From an uncultured Pseudomonadales bacterium (lineage in GTDB: Bacteria; Pseudomonadota; Gammaproteobacteria; Pseudomonadales; Pseudohongiellaceae), in contig CASQMQ010000002.1 in the NCBI GenBank assembly GCA_949430125.1, positions 1 through 57,648 on the forward strand: DNA of 57,648 nucleotides, in the 5' to 3' direction. Shown one piece after another: positions 8,059 through 16,561 of this stretch. The notes below the pieces were generated by a model, which saw only the letters and a program-made list of their open reading frames with translations, ran no database searches and had not been told where the DNA came from. The translations under genes were made by a program, and so were the position numbers. The first letter of the stretch is position 1. Each line of letters opens with the position of its first letter.

Positions 8059-8790
8059 ATGACTACTATTCAAAACCACCCAGACACGCAGTTGCCATAT
8101 CAGAACCAATACCAGTCAGCACAGGCAGATACTTTTCATGGTGCGGGCTCTAGCGACATAGATGAGCTAATACAAAGCAATCCAAAGCTATGGCGCGGCT
8201 GCGATATGGCCGGTCAGGGTATCCATGGTCGAAGCACTGGTTTTACACAGCTGGATGCAATCCTTCCCGGACGCGGGTGGCCCGAGAAAGGCCTAATGGA
8301 GGTCATCACTCCTCACTGGGGCATGGGCGAGTTACAGCTTTTGATTCCGCTTATGCGTTCAATCGTTGAACAAGGGAAATGGATTCTGTGGATATCACCC
8401 CCTTATCTGCTTTATGCACCTGCCTTGGTACAGGCGGGAATTAATACCGACCAGGTGCTGGTGGTCAAACTAGACACTTCTTGTAAGGACGCTTTATGGA
8501 GTATGGAAAAGGCCCTGCAGACCGAAAATTGCGGCCTGGTATTGGCCTGGCAGAACTGGCTACCGACTAAAGTATTGCGCCGCCTACAGCTTGCAGCAGA
8601 CACAGGAGACACTCTAGGGGTATTATTTAAGCATCATGATAGTGAGCACTCACCATCGCCATTACGCCTTAAAATACAGGACTCTTACTCCGAAAATGCG
8701 GGTTTTAATGAGTCTGAAGTGACCGTTATTAAGGCTAGGGGTAATTTCCGCTCACTAAGCGCGAATATTAACCTCTACCAACAGGCCTGA
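8059..8790 (+). CDS. imuA: ImuA, SOS mutasome RecA-like protein
   Basis: A 243-residue protein of the ImuA family (SulA/RecA-like fold), the first component of the ImuA-ImuB-DnaE2 translesion mutasome. Visible are the N-terminal WRGCDMAG and TGFTQLDAILPGRGWPEKGLMEV, typical of ImuA, where the substrate-facing part of a RecA-like core is retained. Further on, WILWISPPYLLYAPALVQAGI and LVLAWQNWLPTKVLRRLQLAA follow the RecA-like strand pattern. No lon or lexA gene sits in the operon. It is transcribed from a LexA-controlled promoter, with imuB starting 18 bp downstream. Confidence 0.9.
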   Translation: MTTIQNHPDTQLPYQNQYQSAQADTFHGAGSSDIDELIQSNPKLWRGCDMAGQGIHGRSTGFTQLDAILPGRGWPEKGLMEVITPHWGMGELQLLIPLMRSIVEQGKWILWISPPYLLYAPALVQAGINTDQVLVVKLDTSCKDALWSMEKALQTENCGLVLAWQNWLPTKVLRRLQLAADTGDTLGVLFKHHDSEHSPSPLRLKIQDSYSENAGFNESEVTVIKARGNFRSLSANINLYQQA

Positions 8791-8808
8791 CCTGTCTGGA
8801 GCAATGCC

Positions 8809-10305
8809 TTGAAAGATCCAGACAGCGAGGCACAGCTTCCTCTGCCCTGCATAGCGCCTGATTCTGGCGCTCAGATTATCCAACTTCCCGCACGACCCAA
8901 AAACGTAGCGAAGGCGCGGCCCTCCAAGACTGCGACGGATGAGGCGAGCGCCAAACCCATCGCAAAGCGCAGCAGGTCTAAAAACCTATGGTATGCGCTC
9001 TATCTTCCTCAGCTTAGGGAGCTAGACTCAACACAACAGAAGAAATATCTCGACCAACTAGCCGGCCACATGCAAAGTGTTAGCTCCACAGTGAGCTTTC
9101 ATCCTCAGGCATTAATCTGCGAGATACGCAGTAGCTTGAAATATTTTTCTGGCATCGATGTTATTCATCAAAAGTTGCAAAGACTCATAGAGAGACAACT
9201 ACAACAGTGGAATTTAGCAGATGATTTCTTTTATGCGGCCAGCCCTACTGTCAGCGGCAGCTTATTGCTAGCCAGATCCGGAAACAATGTGCTGGTCTAT
9301 CGACAAGAAAATTTACGCTCAGCACTAGGACAACTTTCTACAGATGTACTAGACCTAAACAAGGAACAACGTCGGCGACTTCTTAACATGGGAATTCGTC
9401 ATTTAAGGGACATTTGGCGTCTACCTAGCGATGGTCTACGAAAACGCTTTGGCAGCAACTTCGTCAATCAACTAAATATGGCGCTAGGAATAGCAGCTGA
9501 GCCAACGCACAATTATATTCCTCCACCTGCATTCGCTGCATCTTATGATCTACCTTACGAGATTGAAAACCTCGACCGACTATTACCAATTGCCGATGAG
9601 TTATTGGCGCAACTTTGCGATTTCCTGCGACGAAGAGACCTCAGCACTAACAGCCTAGCTTTATCCTTGTTACATGAGAAGCGCGATAGCACCGTAATTA
9701 ATATCGGATTGCGCATGGCAAGTCGTTCACAGCAACATCTCACGCTATTACTGGAAACTCATTTCGGTAGATTATCTATTCCAGCTCCGATAGTCGCTAT
9801 CAAGATCGAGGTTAGAAAATTTGACGCCTTCTTTGCTAAGAGCGAATCTTTTTTAGAAAATGAAGCGTCACGTTTGAAGCCTTATAATGACAGTAATCTT
9901 AATCAATTTATGGAGCAGCTACAGGCTAGACTCGGCGAGAATCATGTAAAGAGTGTTAGTAACGCAACTCAGCATTGTCCAGAATATGCGAGCTTGCAGC
10001 TCGACTACAAAGAGAATCCGAATCAAGGAGGTCCTGTAGCTATATCTACAGAAGTTTGTGCAAACCCTAGGCCCCTGTGGTTACTGCAGGAACCTAAGCA
10101 ACTCAATATTAATAAGGGCAGGCTTTTCTATCGCAAGCCTATCGCCATCGTAAGTGGACCCGAACGAATAGAGACCCGTTGGTGGTCAGGAATCGATGTG
10201 TGTCGCGATTACTATGTTGCTAGAGAACATAGTGGCAGCAGACTCTGGATATACCGTGAGAGAATTGGCAAAAGGAATTGGTTCCTACATGGTTTATTTG
10301 CATAG
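8809..10305 (+). CDS. imuB: ImuB, non-catalytic Y-family polymerase homologue
   Basis: A 498-residue DinB/UmuC-related hub protein that links ImuA, DnaE2 and the beta clamp in damage-induced mutagenesis. The first strand reads LWYALYLPQLREL, where an active Y-family polymerase would have Asp residues, so catalysis is not expected. The palm, finger and little-finger regions follow, with the helix-hairpin region RRRLLNMGIRHLRDIWRLPSDGLRKRFG at about residues 185-213. The start is TTG 8809, supported by GGAG at 8798-8801; the nearby ATG at 8804 is out of frame. It overlaps nothing and ends 24 bp from the convergent dnaE2 stop. It is part of the imuA-imuB operon. Confidence 0.9.
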   Translation: MKDPDSEAQLPLPCIAPDSGAQIIQLPARPKNVAKARPSKTATDEASAKPIAKRSRSKNLWYALYLPQLRELDSTQQKKYLDQLAGHMQSVSSTVSFHPQALICEIRSSLKYFSGIDVIHQKLQRLIERQLQQWNLADDFFYAASPTVSGSLLLARSGNNVLVYRQENLRSALGQLSTDVLDLNKEQRRRLLNMGIRHLRDIWRLPSDGLRKRFGSNFVNQLNMALGIAAEPTHNYIPPPAFAASYDLPYEIENLDRLLPIADELLAQLCDFLRRRDLSTNSLALSLLHEKRDSTVINIGLRMASRSQQHLTLLLETHFGRLSIPAPIVAIKIEVRKFDAFFAKSESFLENEASRLKPYNDSNLNQFMEQLQARLGENHVKSVSNATQHCPEYASLQLDYKENPNQGGPVAISTEVCANPRPLWLLQEPKQLNINKGRLFYRKPIAIVSGPERIETRWWSGIDVCRDYYVAREHSGSRLWIYRERIGKRNWFLHGLFA

Positions 10306-10329
10306 GTAATTTGCTTTTATCAGAGAGGG

Positions 10330-13300
10330 CTAGATAAAGTCTCGTGACGACAAATTCATCGCGCCTAGCCACTGGCTAAGGTCGACCAACTCTCTCGCAA
10401 TGAGATGAATTACTCCATCGCTCTTCTGTACATGACCTACTACACCTATTAGCACCGCCCTTCTTACAATAGGCCGCTGTTTCTCTCCTAGGCTTGGCCA
10501 GACAACTACGTTAACGAAACCACTCTCGTCTTCTAAAGTTAAGAAAGTAACCCCTGCCGCTGTCTGTGGCCGCTGTCTACTGGTAACTATACCCACCGCC
10601 TTGATAAAGCTTTCGTTCTGTCTCGACACAAGGCCATTGGCGCTCGTTACCTTGTACAAATCGAGGTGTCGGCGCAGCAAGGCCACAGGATGTCTGCGCA
10701 GGGTAAATCCGGTGCTAACATAGTCCGCCATTATATTATTGGCTTCGGACGGAACGGGCAGTAGTACATCTACACCAAAATCACTTTGCTCTATTGTGAG
10801 CGCCTGACGACCTGACTGGCTCTCGAAAAAGGGCAGAGGCTTATCCGCTCCAGCCACAGTCCAGAAAGCTCGATGTCTATCGCCACTCAGTACTTTCAGT
10901 GCGTCAGCTGCCGCAAGGCTTTCACTGTCTTTCTTGTTCAATGCGGCTCTTGTCAGCAGATCTTGCACCGATGTAAATCGGCCCGAGCTCCGCGCCAGAC
11001 AGATAGATTCGGCTCCTAGTACAGACAGACCTTTTACCAGAGAGAAACCTAAACGCAGAGAAGGTTTATCAAACATATTTCCCCCGAATTCCAGAGTCGA
11101 GTCATAATAACTTTCATTCACATCGACTGCCAGAACCACTACACCATGACGACGAGCATCCTGTATCAACTGGGCAGGCAGGTAGAAACCCATAGGTTGA
11201 CTATTAAGCAGAGCGCAGCAAAACGCGGCGGGGTGATAACACTTCAACCAGGAAGAAACATAGGCGAGCAGCGCAAAACTGGCCGAGTGCGATTCTGGAA
11301 ACCCATAGTCACCGAAGCCCTTAATCTGACTATAGATGCGCAAGGCAAATTCTTCGCTGTAGCCGCGGTCCCCCATACCGGAAACCAACCTATCTCGAAA
11401 CGGCTCGAGGCCTCCTTTCTTCTTCCAAGCTGCCATCGCGCGTCGTAGCTGATCGGCTTCGCCCGCTGAGAACCCAGCGGCCACCATGGCAAGCTTCATG
11501 ATCTGCTCTTGAAAAATCGGTACTCCCAGAGTGCGCTCCAGCGTCTGTCTCACTGCCTCGCTCTCGTATTTGATCTTGCTAGGGTTCTTACGTCGCTCCA
11601 GATAGGGGTGCACCATATCTCCCTGAATAGGCCCGGGCCTAACGATCGCAATTTGAATAACCAGGTCATAATAACTGCGAGGCTTTAGTCTTGGTAACAT
11701 GCTCATCTGCGCGCGAGACTCAATCTGAAAAACGCCAACCGTATCGGCCTCACAGATCATGTCGTAGACTTTCGAGTCCTCTTTCACAGAGATGCTATTC
11801 ATACCTATTTCCTCGATGGCGTAGCTATTCACCAAATCTATCGCCTTGTGAATCGCGCTCAACATACCCAGCGCGAGCACATCAACTTTAAGTAGGCCTA
11901 AGGATTTCAAGTCGTCTTTATCCCATTGAATAATAGTTCGATCAGCCATGGCTGCATTTTCGATAGGAACCAGATGCGTCAAGTCACCCTGACTAATAAC
12001 GAAACCCCCGACGTGTTGAGAAAGGTGGCGGGGAAAACCCATCAGAGACTCGGCGAGAGTTATGAGGGTCTTAATCTTTGGTTCGGTATAGTCGATGCCC
12101 GAATCCGATAGCTGTTCTTCTAAATCGCTTCCCCACCAGAAGATCGCCTTAGCAAGACGATTGATAAGCTCATCATCAAGACCCAATGCCTTGCCCACAT
12201 CACGTACCGCGCTCCGAGAGCGATAGGTAATGACTGTGGCTGCAATCGCCGTGCGATGGCGTCCATACTTTTGATAGATGTGCTGAATCACTTCTTCGCG
12301 GCGGCTATTCTCAAAATCCACATCAATGTCTGGTGGCTCAGAGCGCTCGGTGGAGAGAAAACGTTCGAACAGCAACTCCGTATGATCGGGACTCACTTGT
12401 GTTATCCCAAGGCAGTAACAGACTATAGAATTGGCGGCAGAGCCACGGCCCTGACAATAAATATTTTGATCAACAGCGAAGCAGACGATCTCATGCACCG
12501 TGAGAAAGAAATGTTCATACGACAGCTGCTTTATTAGCCTCATTTCATGTTCGATAATTTTTTGATTTTTCTCCGATATTCCCTGCGGCCAACGCTTCTT
12601 AATCCCTTCTCTAGTTAACTGCCATAACCAAGAGTGAGCCGTATATTCTTTCGGCACGAGTTCGGATGGGTATTCGTAGCGAAGCTCATCGAGAGAGAAA
12701 TCGCAGCGATTAGCGATGTTGAGGGTCTCTTCGAGGAGCTGTACTGGATATAGTTTCTTAAGTTGCTCGATGGAACGTAGGTGCCTCTGTGAATTTGGCT
12801 CTGCCGCGAAGCCAATTTCGGTCAGTGGCTGACTTAAGCGTATTGCCGTCAATGTATCTTGCACGATGCGCCGACCGGCCTCGTGCATATAGACGCCGCC
12901 TGCTGCGCACACGGGGATATCAAAGCTTTTCCCCAGCTTTTGCAATCGCTTTAATTTTAGTCGGTCGTGTCCGTTAAGAAGAAGCTCCGCAGCAATCCAT
13001 AAATTACCTGCAGCTAGTACTCGCAGATAGGCTGCCTGCGATTCAATGCATGCACCTGGCTGCTTAAGATTAGGTATCCACAAAAGCGCGCAATCGTTAG
13101 GAAATTTTTCCCGCAATAGCTCGCTATCGACTCGATACTCACCCTTATTCGCTTGTAGACGCGCACAGCTTATTAGGTGACTGAGTTCGCCATAGCCTTT
13201 TCGATTGAGCGCGAGCAGCACGATTCGCATTCCATTGTTCAATGCATCGCGATTTTTTCGAATCGTCTTTTCATTTTGTAAAGCTTCAGTCGCTGCATCC

Positions 13301-13620
13301 TGCAACACGAACTCACTACCAATGATCAATTTGATGCGCCGCTCTTTAGCGGCCATATGCGCCTTTACCACACCGGACAGCGAACATTCATCGGTAATAG
13401 CAATGGCGCTGTATCCAAGCGCCTCGGCTCGCTCTACCAACTCTTCAGGAAACGAGGCTCCACGTAGGAATGTGAAGTTGGAAATGCAGTGCAGTTCTGC
13501 ATAGGCCTGCACTGCTGCGGGGCTAGTCGTAGCGGCCCTGCCTTTATTGCAGGAGCTAAGAGTCGCGCCTGCCTCCGCTAAAGATGCCCGGTTGCGTGCT
13601 ATTGGATGATTTCGATTCAT
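10330..13620 (-). CDS. dnaE2: DnaE2 (ImuC) error-prone DNA polymerase III alpha
   Basis: C-family polymerase of 1096 residues; the family is about 1000-1100. It performs translesion synthesis with ImuA and ImuB. Domains in order: a PHP domain from about residue 40 (AELHCISNFTFLRGASFPEELVERA), the palm with the catalytic acidic motif PPDIDVDFE at about residue 425, the fingers and helix-hairpin-helix region (FGDYGFPESHSASFALLAY), and a C-terminal OB fold (VGIVTSRQRPQTAAGVTFLTLEDESG). The first 40 residues are variable, so the true start could lie slightly downstream of ATG 13620. Unlike the usual imuA-imuB-dnaE2 operon, the gene faces imuB and has its own perfect LexA box. Confidence 0.94.
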   Translation of the reverse strand: MNRNHPIARNRASLAEAGATLSSCNKGRAATTSPAAVQAYAELHCISNFTFLRGASFPEELVERAEALGYSAIAITDECSLSGVVKAHMAAKERRIKLIIGSEFVLQDAATEALQNEKTIRKNRDALNNGMRIVLLALNRKGYGELSHLISCARLQANKGEYRVDSELLREKFPNDCALLWIPNLKQPGACIESQAAYLRVLAAGNLWIAAELLLNGHDRLKLKRLQKLGKSFDIPVCAAGGVYMHEAGRRIVQDTLTAIRLSQPLTEIGFAAEPNSQRHLRSIEQLKKLYPVQLLEETLNIANRCDFSLDELRYEYPSELVPKEYTAHSWLWQLTREGIKKRWPQGISEKNQKIIEHEMRLIKQLSYEHFFLTVHEIVCFAVDQNIYCQGRGSAANSIVCYCLGITQVSPDHTELLFERFLSTERSEPPDIDVDFENSRREEVIQHIYQKYGRHRTAIAATVITYRSRSAVRDVGKALGLDDELINRLAKAIFWWGSDLEEQLSDSGIDYTEPKIKTLITLAESLMGFPRHLSQHVGGFVISQGDLTHLVPIENAAMADRTIIQWDKDDLKSLGLLKVDVLALGMLSAIHKAIDLVNSYAIEEIGMNSISVKEDSKVYDMICEADTVGVFQIESRAQMSMLPRLKPRSYYDLVIQIAIVRPGPIQGDMVHPYLERRKNPSKIKYESEAVRQTLERTLGVPIFQEQIMKLAMVAAGFSAGEADQLRRAMAAWKKKGGLEPFRDRLVSGMGDRGYSEEFALRIYSQIKGFGDYGFPESHSASFALLAYVSSWLKCYHPAAFCCALLNSQPMGFYLPAQLIQDARRHGVVVLAVDVNESYYDSTLEFGGNMFDKPSLRLGFSLVKGLSVLGAESICLARSSGRFTSVQDLLTRAALNKKDSESLAAADALKVLSGDRHRAFWTVAGADKPLPFFESQSGRQALTIEQSDFGVDVLLPVPSEANNIMADYVSTGFTLRRHPVALLRRHLDLYKVTSANGLVSRQNESFIKAVGIVTSRQRPQTAAGVTFLTLEDESGFVNVVVWPSLGEKQRPIVRRAVLIGVVGHVQKSDGVIHLIARELVDLSQWLGAMNLSSRDFI

Positions 13621-13638
13621 GATGGATTAGCATTTATA

Positions 13639-13679
13639 CTGTATATATATACAGTATTTTGAGAATGACCGAAAGTCAA
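13639..13679 (-). promoter_or_regulatory. dnaE2 promoter with consensus LexA box
   Basis: CTGTATATATATACAG at 13639-13654 is a perfect, palindromic match to the LexA consensus. On the minus strand TTGACT (13679-13674), a 17-bp spacer and TACTGT (13656-13651) form a promoter whose -10 is overlapped by the box. The dnaE2 ATG begins 18 bp downstream of the box. Confidence 0.9.
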
Positions 13680-13767
13680 CTCATTGGGCAAAACGCCAGT
13701 AAAAAAAATTAATACAAGAGGAGCACAACACGAAACCTAATCGTGCAACTGTGACAAAGGAGGAGGA

Positions 13768-13796
13768 AATAAAAACAGCCCCGCAGGGCCGTTTTA
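13768..13796 (-). terminator. Terminator of the minus-strand relic
   Basis: On the minus strand ACGGCCC-TGCG-GGGCTGT (7-bp stem with one G-T) is followed by TTTTATTT. It sits just past the stop of the relic gene tail at 13815, so it is probably that gene's original terminator. The opposite strand also has TTTT after the stem. Confidence 0.55.
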
Positions 13797-13814
13797 AAAA
13801 TCAAAATAGAGCGC

Positions 13815-14025
13815 TTAGTTGGCGCCAGATTCCTGTGCCGTTTTTTCGGCAATACGCTAGCCACGTAAAATATTCTGCATTCCGTAGTTACCTTCGTGGC
13901 AAGCATACTCATAAAGCTGACTCGTGATCTTCGTCATCGGCACTATCGCGGTGATCCTATCGGTGCAGGTAGAAGGATCGTCTGGAGTCCACTCATAATT
14001 TACTGTGCCATTGTCTATCGGGATG
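13815..14025 (-). pseudogene. C-terminal relic of a secreted protein family shared with 35403-36410
   Basis: On the minus strand, from about 14025, one frame reads IDNGTVNYEW, TPDDPSTCTDRIT, VPMTKITSQLYEYACHEGNYGMQ, then NILRG, an in-frame TAG, and RIAEKTAQESGAN to TAA at 13815-13817. The YEYACHEGNYG block closely matches YEYACHEGNHGLQGIL near the C-terminus of the intact 335-residue secreted protein at 35403-36410. Only about 70 of some 330 codons remain, and they carry an internal stop. The 5' part is cut where another gene's tail begins on the opposite strand. The family has no assigned function that I can name. Confidence 0.6.
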
Positions 14026-14210
14026 TGTTCTACGCGATGAACGACAGCGGTTACCAGACATGGAATGACAACCCAGCTTCATTGCCCGCTCTGGAGAGCA
14101 CAATATTCGCTAGCATTGAGAACATCTCGATAGCTGAGCAGCTGACCCAACCCAGCGGTGAATTTACTATCTACATTGCCTATGACACAAACGATGGCGT
14201 GCTGCGCTAA
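14026..14210 (+). pseudogene. Plus-strand gene tail of unknown family
   Basis: An open frame whose last 60 codons look like genuine protein: VFYAMNDSGYQTWNDNPASL, ESTIFASIENISIAEQL, then GEFTIYIAYDTNDGVLR to TAA 14208-14210. Composition and codon use resemble an exported or beta-rich domain end. The frame stays open further upstream, but that part is the reverse strand of the relic at 13815-14025 and lacks protein character, so the 5' end of this gene is probably lost. It is followed by a good terminator. Family not recognised. Confidence 0.35.
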
Positions 14211-14280
14211 AGCTCTGCGCCAATTCAATCCAACGTCAACTAGCTGCTGGCTTTCAGCATTCGCAGCCACTAGCCAATGA

Positions 14281-14322
14281 CCGCGAAAGAGAGTTACTAT
14301 CAGCCCTTTGCGCGGTTTTTTT
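14281..14322 (+). terminator. Terminator after the plus-strand gene tail
   Basis: CCGCGAAAG (14281-14289) pairs with CTTTGCGCGG (14306-14315, one bulged G), followed by seven T. Its retention 70 bp after the orphan tail supports a real ancestral gene there. Confidence 0.6.
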
Positions 14323-14420
14323 GTCTATGCCTTTCTATACGAGCCTAGTTTCATACAGATATAGTTGATTCCGCCAAGCTGGACAAAATTACACTACTAA
14401 GAATAAGCGGAGAGCTGAAA

Positions 14421-15737
14421 ATGACTAGGTTCATGCTAAACAACTGGCACAAATCACTATTGACGATTGCTGTCAGCCTTACCCTTTCCACCGGTGTTCA
14501 GGCGGACTCGTCCTGGCCACAAGCCGAGGCAGGTGCTGTCGCTGCAGGCTTTACTGATGAAGGGATCCAGGCTTTAGACGCCGCTATGGAAAAGATCGTC
14601 GCCGATCAAGACGTGGCAGGTATGGTTTGGATACTTGCTAAAGATGGTGAAGTTGCCACCTTCGAGACCACTGGCCTTGCCAGAGTCGATGATCAAGCTT
14701 CAATGCAGATGGATTCATTATTTCGGATTTATTCAATGTCCAAACCAGTGACCGGCGTTGCATTAATGATACTCCACGAAAAAGGCCTCTGGGATTTCGA
14801 TGACCCAGTTAGCAAGCATGTTCCAGAATTGGCGAACCTGCGCATCATGCGTAGCTATAACGACGAAGGCGAAATGGAATTGGTCTCGGCTGCGCGTGAA
14901 CCAAACATGCGCGAACTGCTTAACCACTCGGCAGGATTCGGTTACGGCCTAGCCGGTAGCGACCCTATCAACAACAAGTTTCGCGACACACAAGTACTTG
15001 CCTCTTCAGACCTCGACGACCTTATCGAGAAAGTTGCCGATATACCCCTGCTGTTCCAACCCGGCGAGCAGTGGTCGTATTCGATCGCCGTAGACATTCA
15101 AGGCTACATTGTGCAGAAGCTTTCAGGGTTCAGCTTCGGCGAATTCCTGCAGCAGAATATCTTTGCGCCTCTGGACATGACTGATACGGGTTTCTATGTG
15201 AAAGCCGAAGACGTCAACCGCTTCGCCGAGGTTCACAATTGGGATTCCGAACGCAATCGTCTCGTACAGAGACCGCATCGTACTGATAGGCCCAGCTATC
15301 TCGATCCAGAACGATTAGAGTCTGGCGGCGGTGGACTCGTTTCATCCACGCATGACTATGCACGTTTTCTGCAGATGCTAGTTAACGAAGGTGAACTAGA
15401 TGGCCAGCAGATACTTTCGCCTGAGTCTGTGCGGATAATGCGTACCAATAGCTTACAAGATGAGTTAAACCTGCGCGGCAGCGCTACGAGTGAAGGTCAG
15501 GCTGGCCAAGGTTTCGGCGTCGACTTCGCGGTTATCTACGACCCCAAAAAAGCTAATACACCGGCTAGCCCGGGCACCTACTACTGGGCTGGCGCTGCCG
15601 GCACTTGGTTCTGGGTGGATCCGGTTGAGGATATGTTCTTGATTGGCATGATTCAGGCGCAGGGTGCGAGACGCCCAGGAGCTGTGAATATGAGAAATGT
15701 ATCCCGCGATATCATCTACGACAGCATTGTCGACTAG
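14421..15737 (+). CDS. Secreted serine hydrolase, beta-lactamase class C / EstB-like
   Basis: A 438-residue member of the serine beta-lactamase-related family (PF00144), exported by a signal peptide of about 28 residues (cleavage near VQA-DS). The nucleophile motif is Ser105-Met-Ser-Lys108 within FRIYSMSKPVTG. The usual Tyr-x-Asn second motif appears as Tyr-Ser-Ile near residue 219 (EQWSYSIAVDI), so the Asn is missing, which is common in EstB-like esterases. Late motifs include GGGGLVSSTHDYARF and a Gly-rich GAAGTWFW replacing the KTG strand. It is more likely a periplasmic esterase or D-amino-acid-specific peptidase than a true beta-lactamase. A ribosome site (GGAGAG) precedes ATG 14421. Confidence 0.85.
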   Translation: MTRFMLNNWHKSLLTIAVSLTLSTGVQADSSWPQAEAGAVAAGFTDEGIQALDAAMEKIVADQDVAGMVWILAKDGEVATFETTGLARVDDQASMQMDSLFRIYSMSKPVTGVALMILHEKGLWDFDDPVSKHVPELANLRIMRSYNDEGEMELVSAAREPNMRELLNHSAGFGYGLAGSDPINNKFRDTQVLASSDLDDLIEKVADIPLLFQPGEQWSYSIAVDIQGYIVQKLSGFSFGEFLQQNIFAPLDMTDTGFYVKAEDVNRFAEVHNWDSERNRLVQRPHRTDRPSYLDPERLESGGGGLVSSTHDYARFLQMLVNEGELDGQQILSPESVRIMRTNSLQDELNLRGSATSEGQAGQGFGVDFAVIYDPKKANTPASPGTYYWAGAAGTWFWVDPVEDMFLIGMIQAQGARRPGAVNMRNVSRDIIYDSIVD

Positions 15738-15747
15738 GCACTCTATT

Positions 15748-15809
15748 CACGGGAGTTAGGAGTTAGGACGTTAGGCGTTAGGCGTTAGGCGTTAAACCTA
15801 ACTCTCGTG
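15748..15809. repeat. GTTAGGN heptamer array inside an inverted repeat
   Basis: Between two convergent genes lie six heptamer-like units starting at 15755, 15762, 15770, 15777, 15784 and 15791 (GTTAGGA twice, GTTAGGC three times, GTTAAAC). They are enclosed by a 13-bp inverted repeat: CACGGGAGTTAGG at 15748-15760 and CCTAACTCTCGTG at 15797-15809, with one G-T pair. It may act as a bidirectional terminator whose loop has expanded by slippage. Confidence 0.65.
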
Positions 15810-15829
15810 GTGCTTTATCTCTACGCTGC

Positions 15830-16483
15830 CTACTCAGGCAATGGCACTTCCAATACATCCGGCACACCATAGCCCTTCTGGACCGCTGGCCGGCCCGCTA
15901 TATTTAGATACCAGCGCTTCAGGTTAGGGTAGTCGGATAGGTTCATCTGCTGAAACTCGAAGCGTGATATCCATGGCCAAGTTGCGATGTCGACTATCGA
16001 ATACTCACCGCAAACAAACTCCCTGTCCTGCAGCCTATTCTCTAATACCTGATAGAGGCGTGCATTCTCTTTACTGTAGCGCTCTTCTGCATAAGGCGAC
16101 TTACCTGAATTAAATTTTACGAAATGATGCGTCTGCCCCAGCATCGGGCCAATTGAGCCCATCTGTAGCATTAGCCATTCCATCTGTTCCCAGTACTTGT
16201 CGCCAATTGGGCTTAGAAGCTTTCCGGTCTTGTTCGCCAAGTACATTAAAATTGCACCTGACTCCATTAGGTGAATTCCTGCATCATGATCAACAATCGC
16301 GGGAATTTTATTGTTAGGACTAAGCTGCAAAAAATTCGGCTGGAGCTGATCGCCCTTCGTGATATCGATGGGAAAAACACGATAAGGCAAGCCAACCTCT
16401 TCTAACATGATCGATACCTTGCGCCCATTCGGCGTATTCCACGTATAAAGATCGATTCCCTTCTTGTTCTCTACTGTGCTCAC
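15830..16483 (-). CDS. Glutathione S-transferase, YfcG/Ure2-like
   Basis: A 217-residue cytosolic GST. The N-terminal thioredoxin-fold domain begins DLYTWNTPNGRKVSIMLEEVGL and contains the nu-class signature LSPNNKIPAIVDH with the cis-Pro. This is followed by MESGAILMYLANKTGKL and an all-helical C-terminal domain (EYSIVDIATWPWISRFEF, the N-capping box). The TPNG motif places it with E. coli YfcG and YghU, which use glutathione for disulfide or peroxide reduction. It is transcribed alone, with about 80 bp to the threonine-synthase-like gene upstream. The substrate is unknown. Confidence 0.9.
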   Translation of the reverse strand: MSTVENKKGIDLYTWNTPNGRKVSIMLEEVGLPYRVFPIDITKGDQLQPNFLQLSPNNKIPAIVDHDAGIHLMESGAILMYLANKTGKLLSPIGDKYWEQMEWLMLQMGSIGPMLGQTHHFVKFNSGKSPYAEERYSKENARLYQVLENRLQDREFVCGEYSIVDIATWPWISRFEFQQMNLSDYPNLKRWYLNIAGRPAVQKGYGVPDVLEVPLPE

Positions 16484-16561
16484 ACCGTATCCTCTCGTAT
16501 TAACTTGAACTCACAGATAGCAATTCGAATTCTATGCCATTCGATAAATCCATTGTGTGTG

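Noticed and set aside
13709-13912. 67-codon minus-strand frame
   Set aside because: It crosses the terminator at 13768-13796; a different minus frame carries the recognisable YEYACHEGNYG relic.
14421-15737. True class C beta-lactamase (ampC)
   Set aside because: The SxxK motif is present, but the Tyr-x-Asn and Lys-Thr-Gly motifs are not, so an EstB-like hydrolase is the better call.
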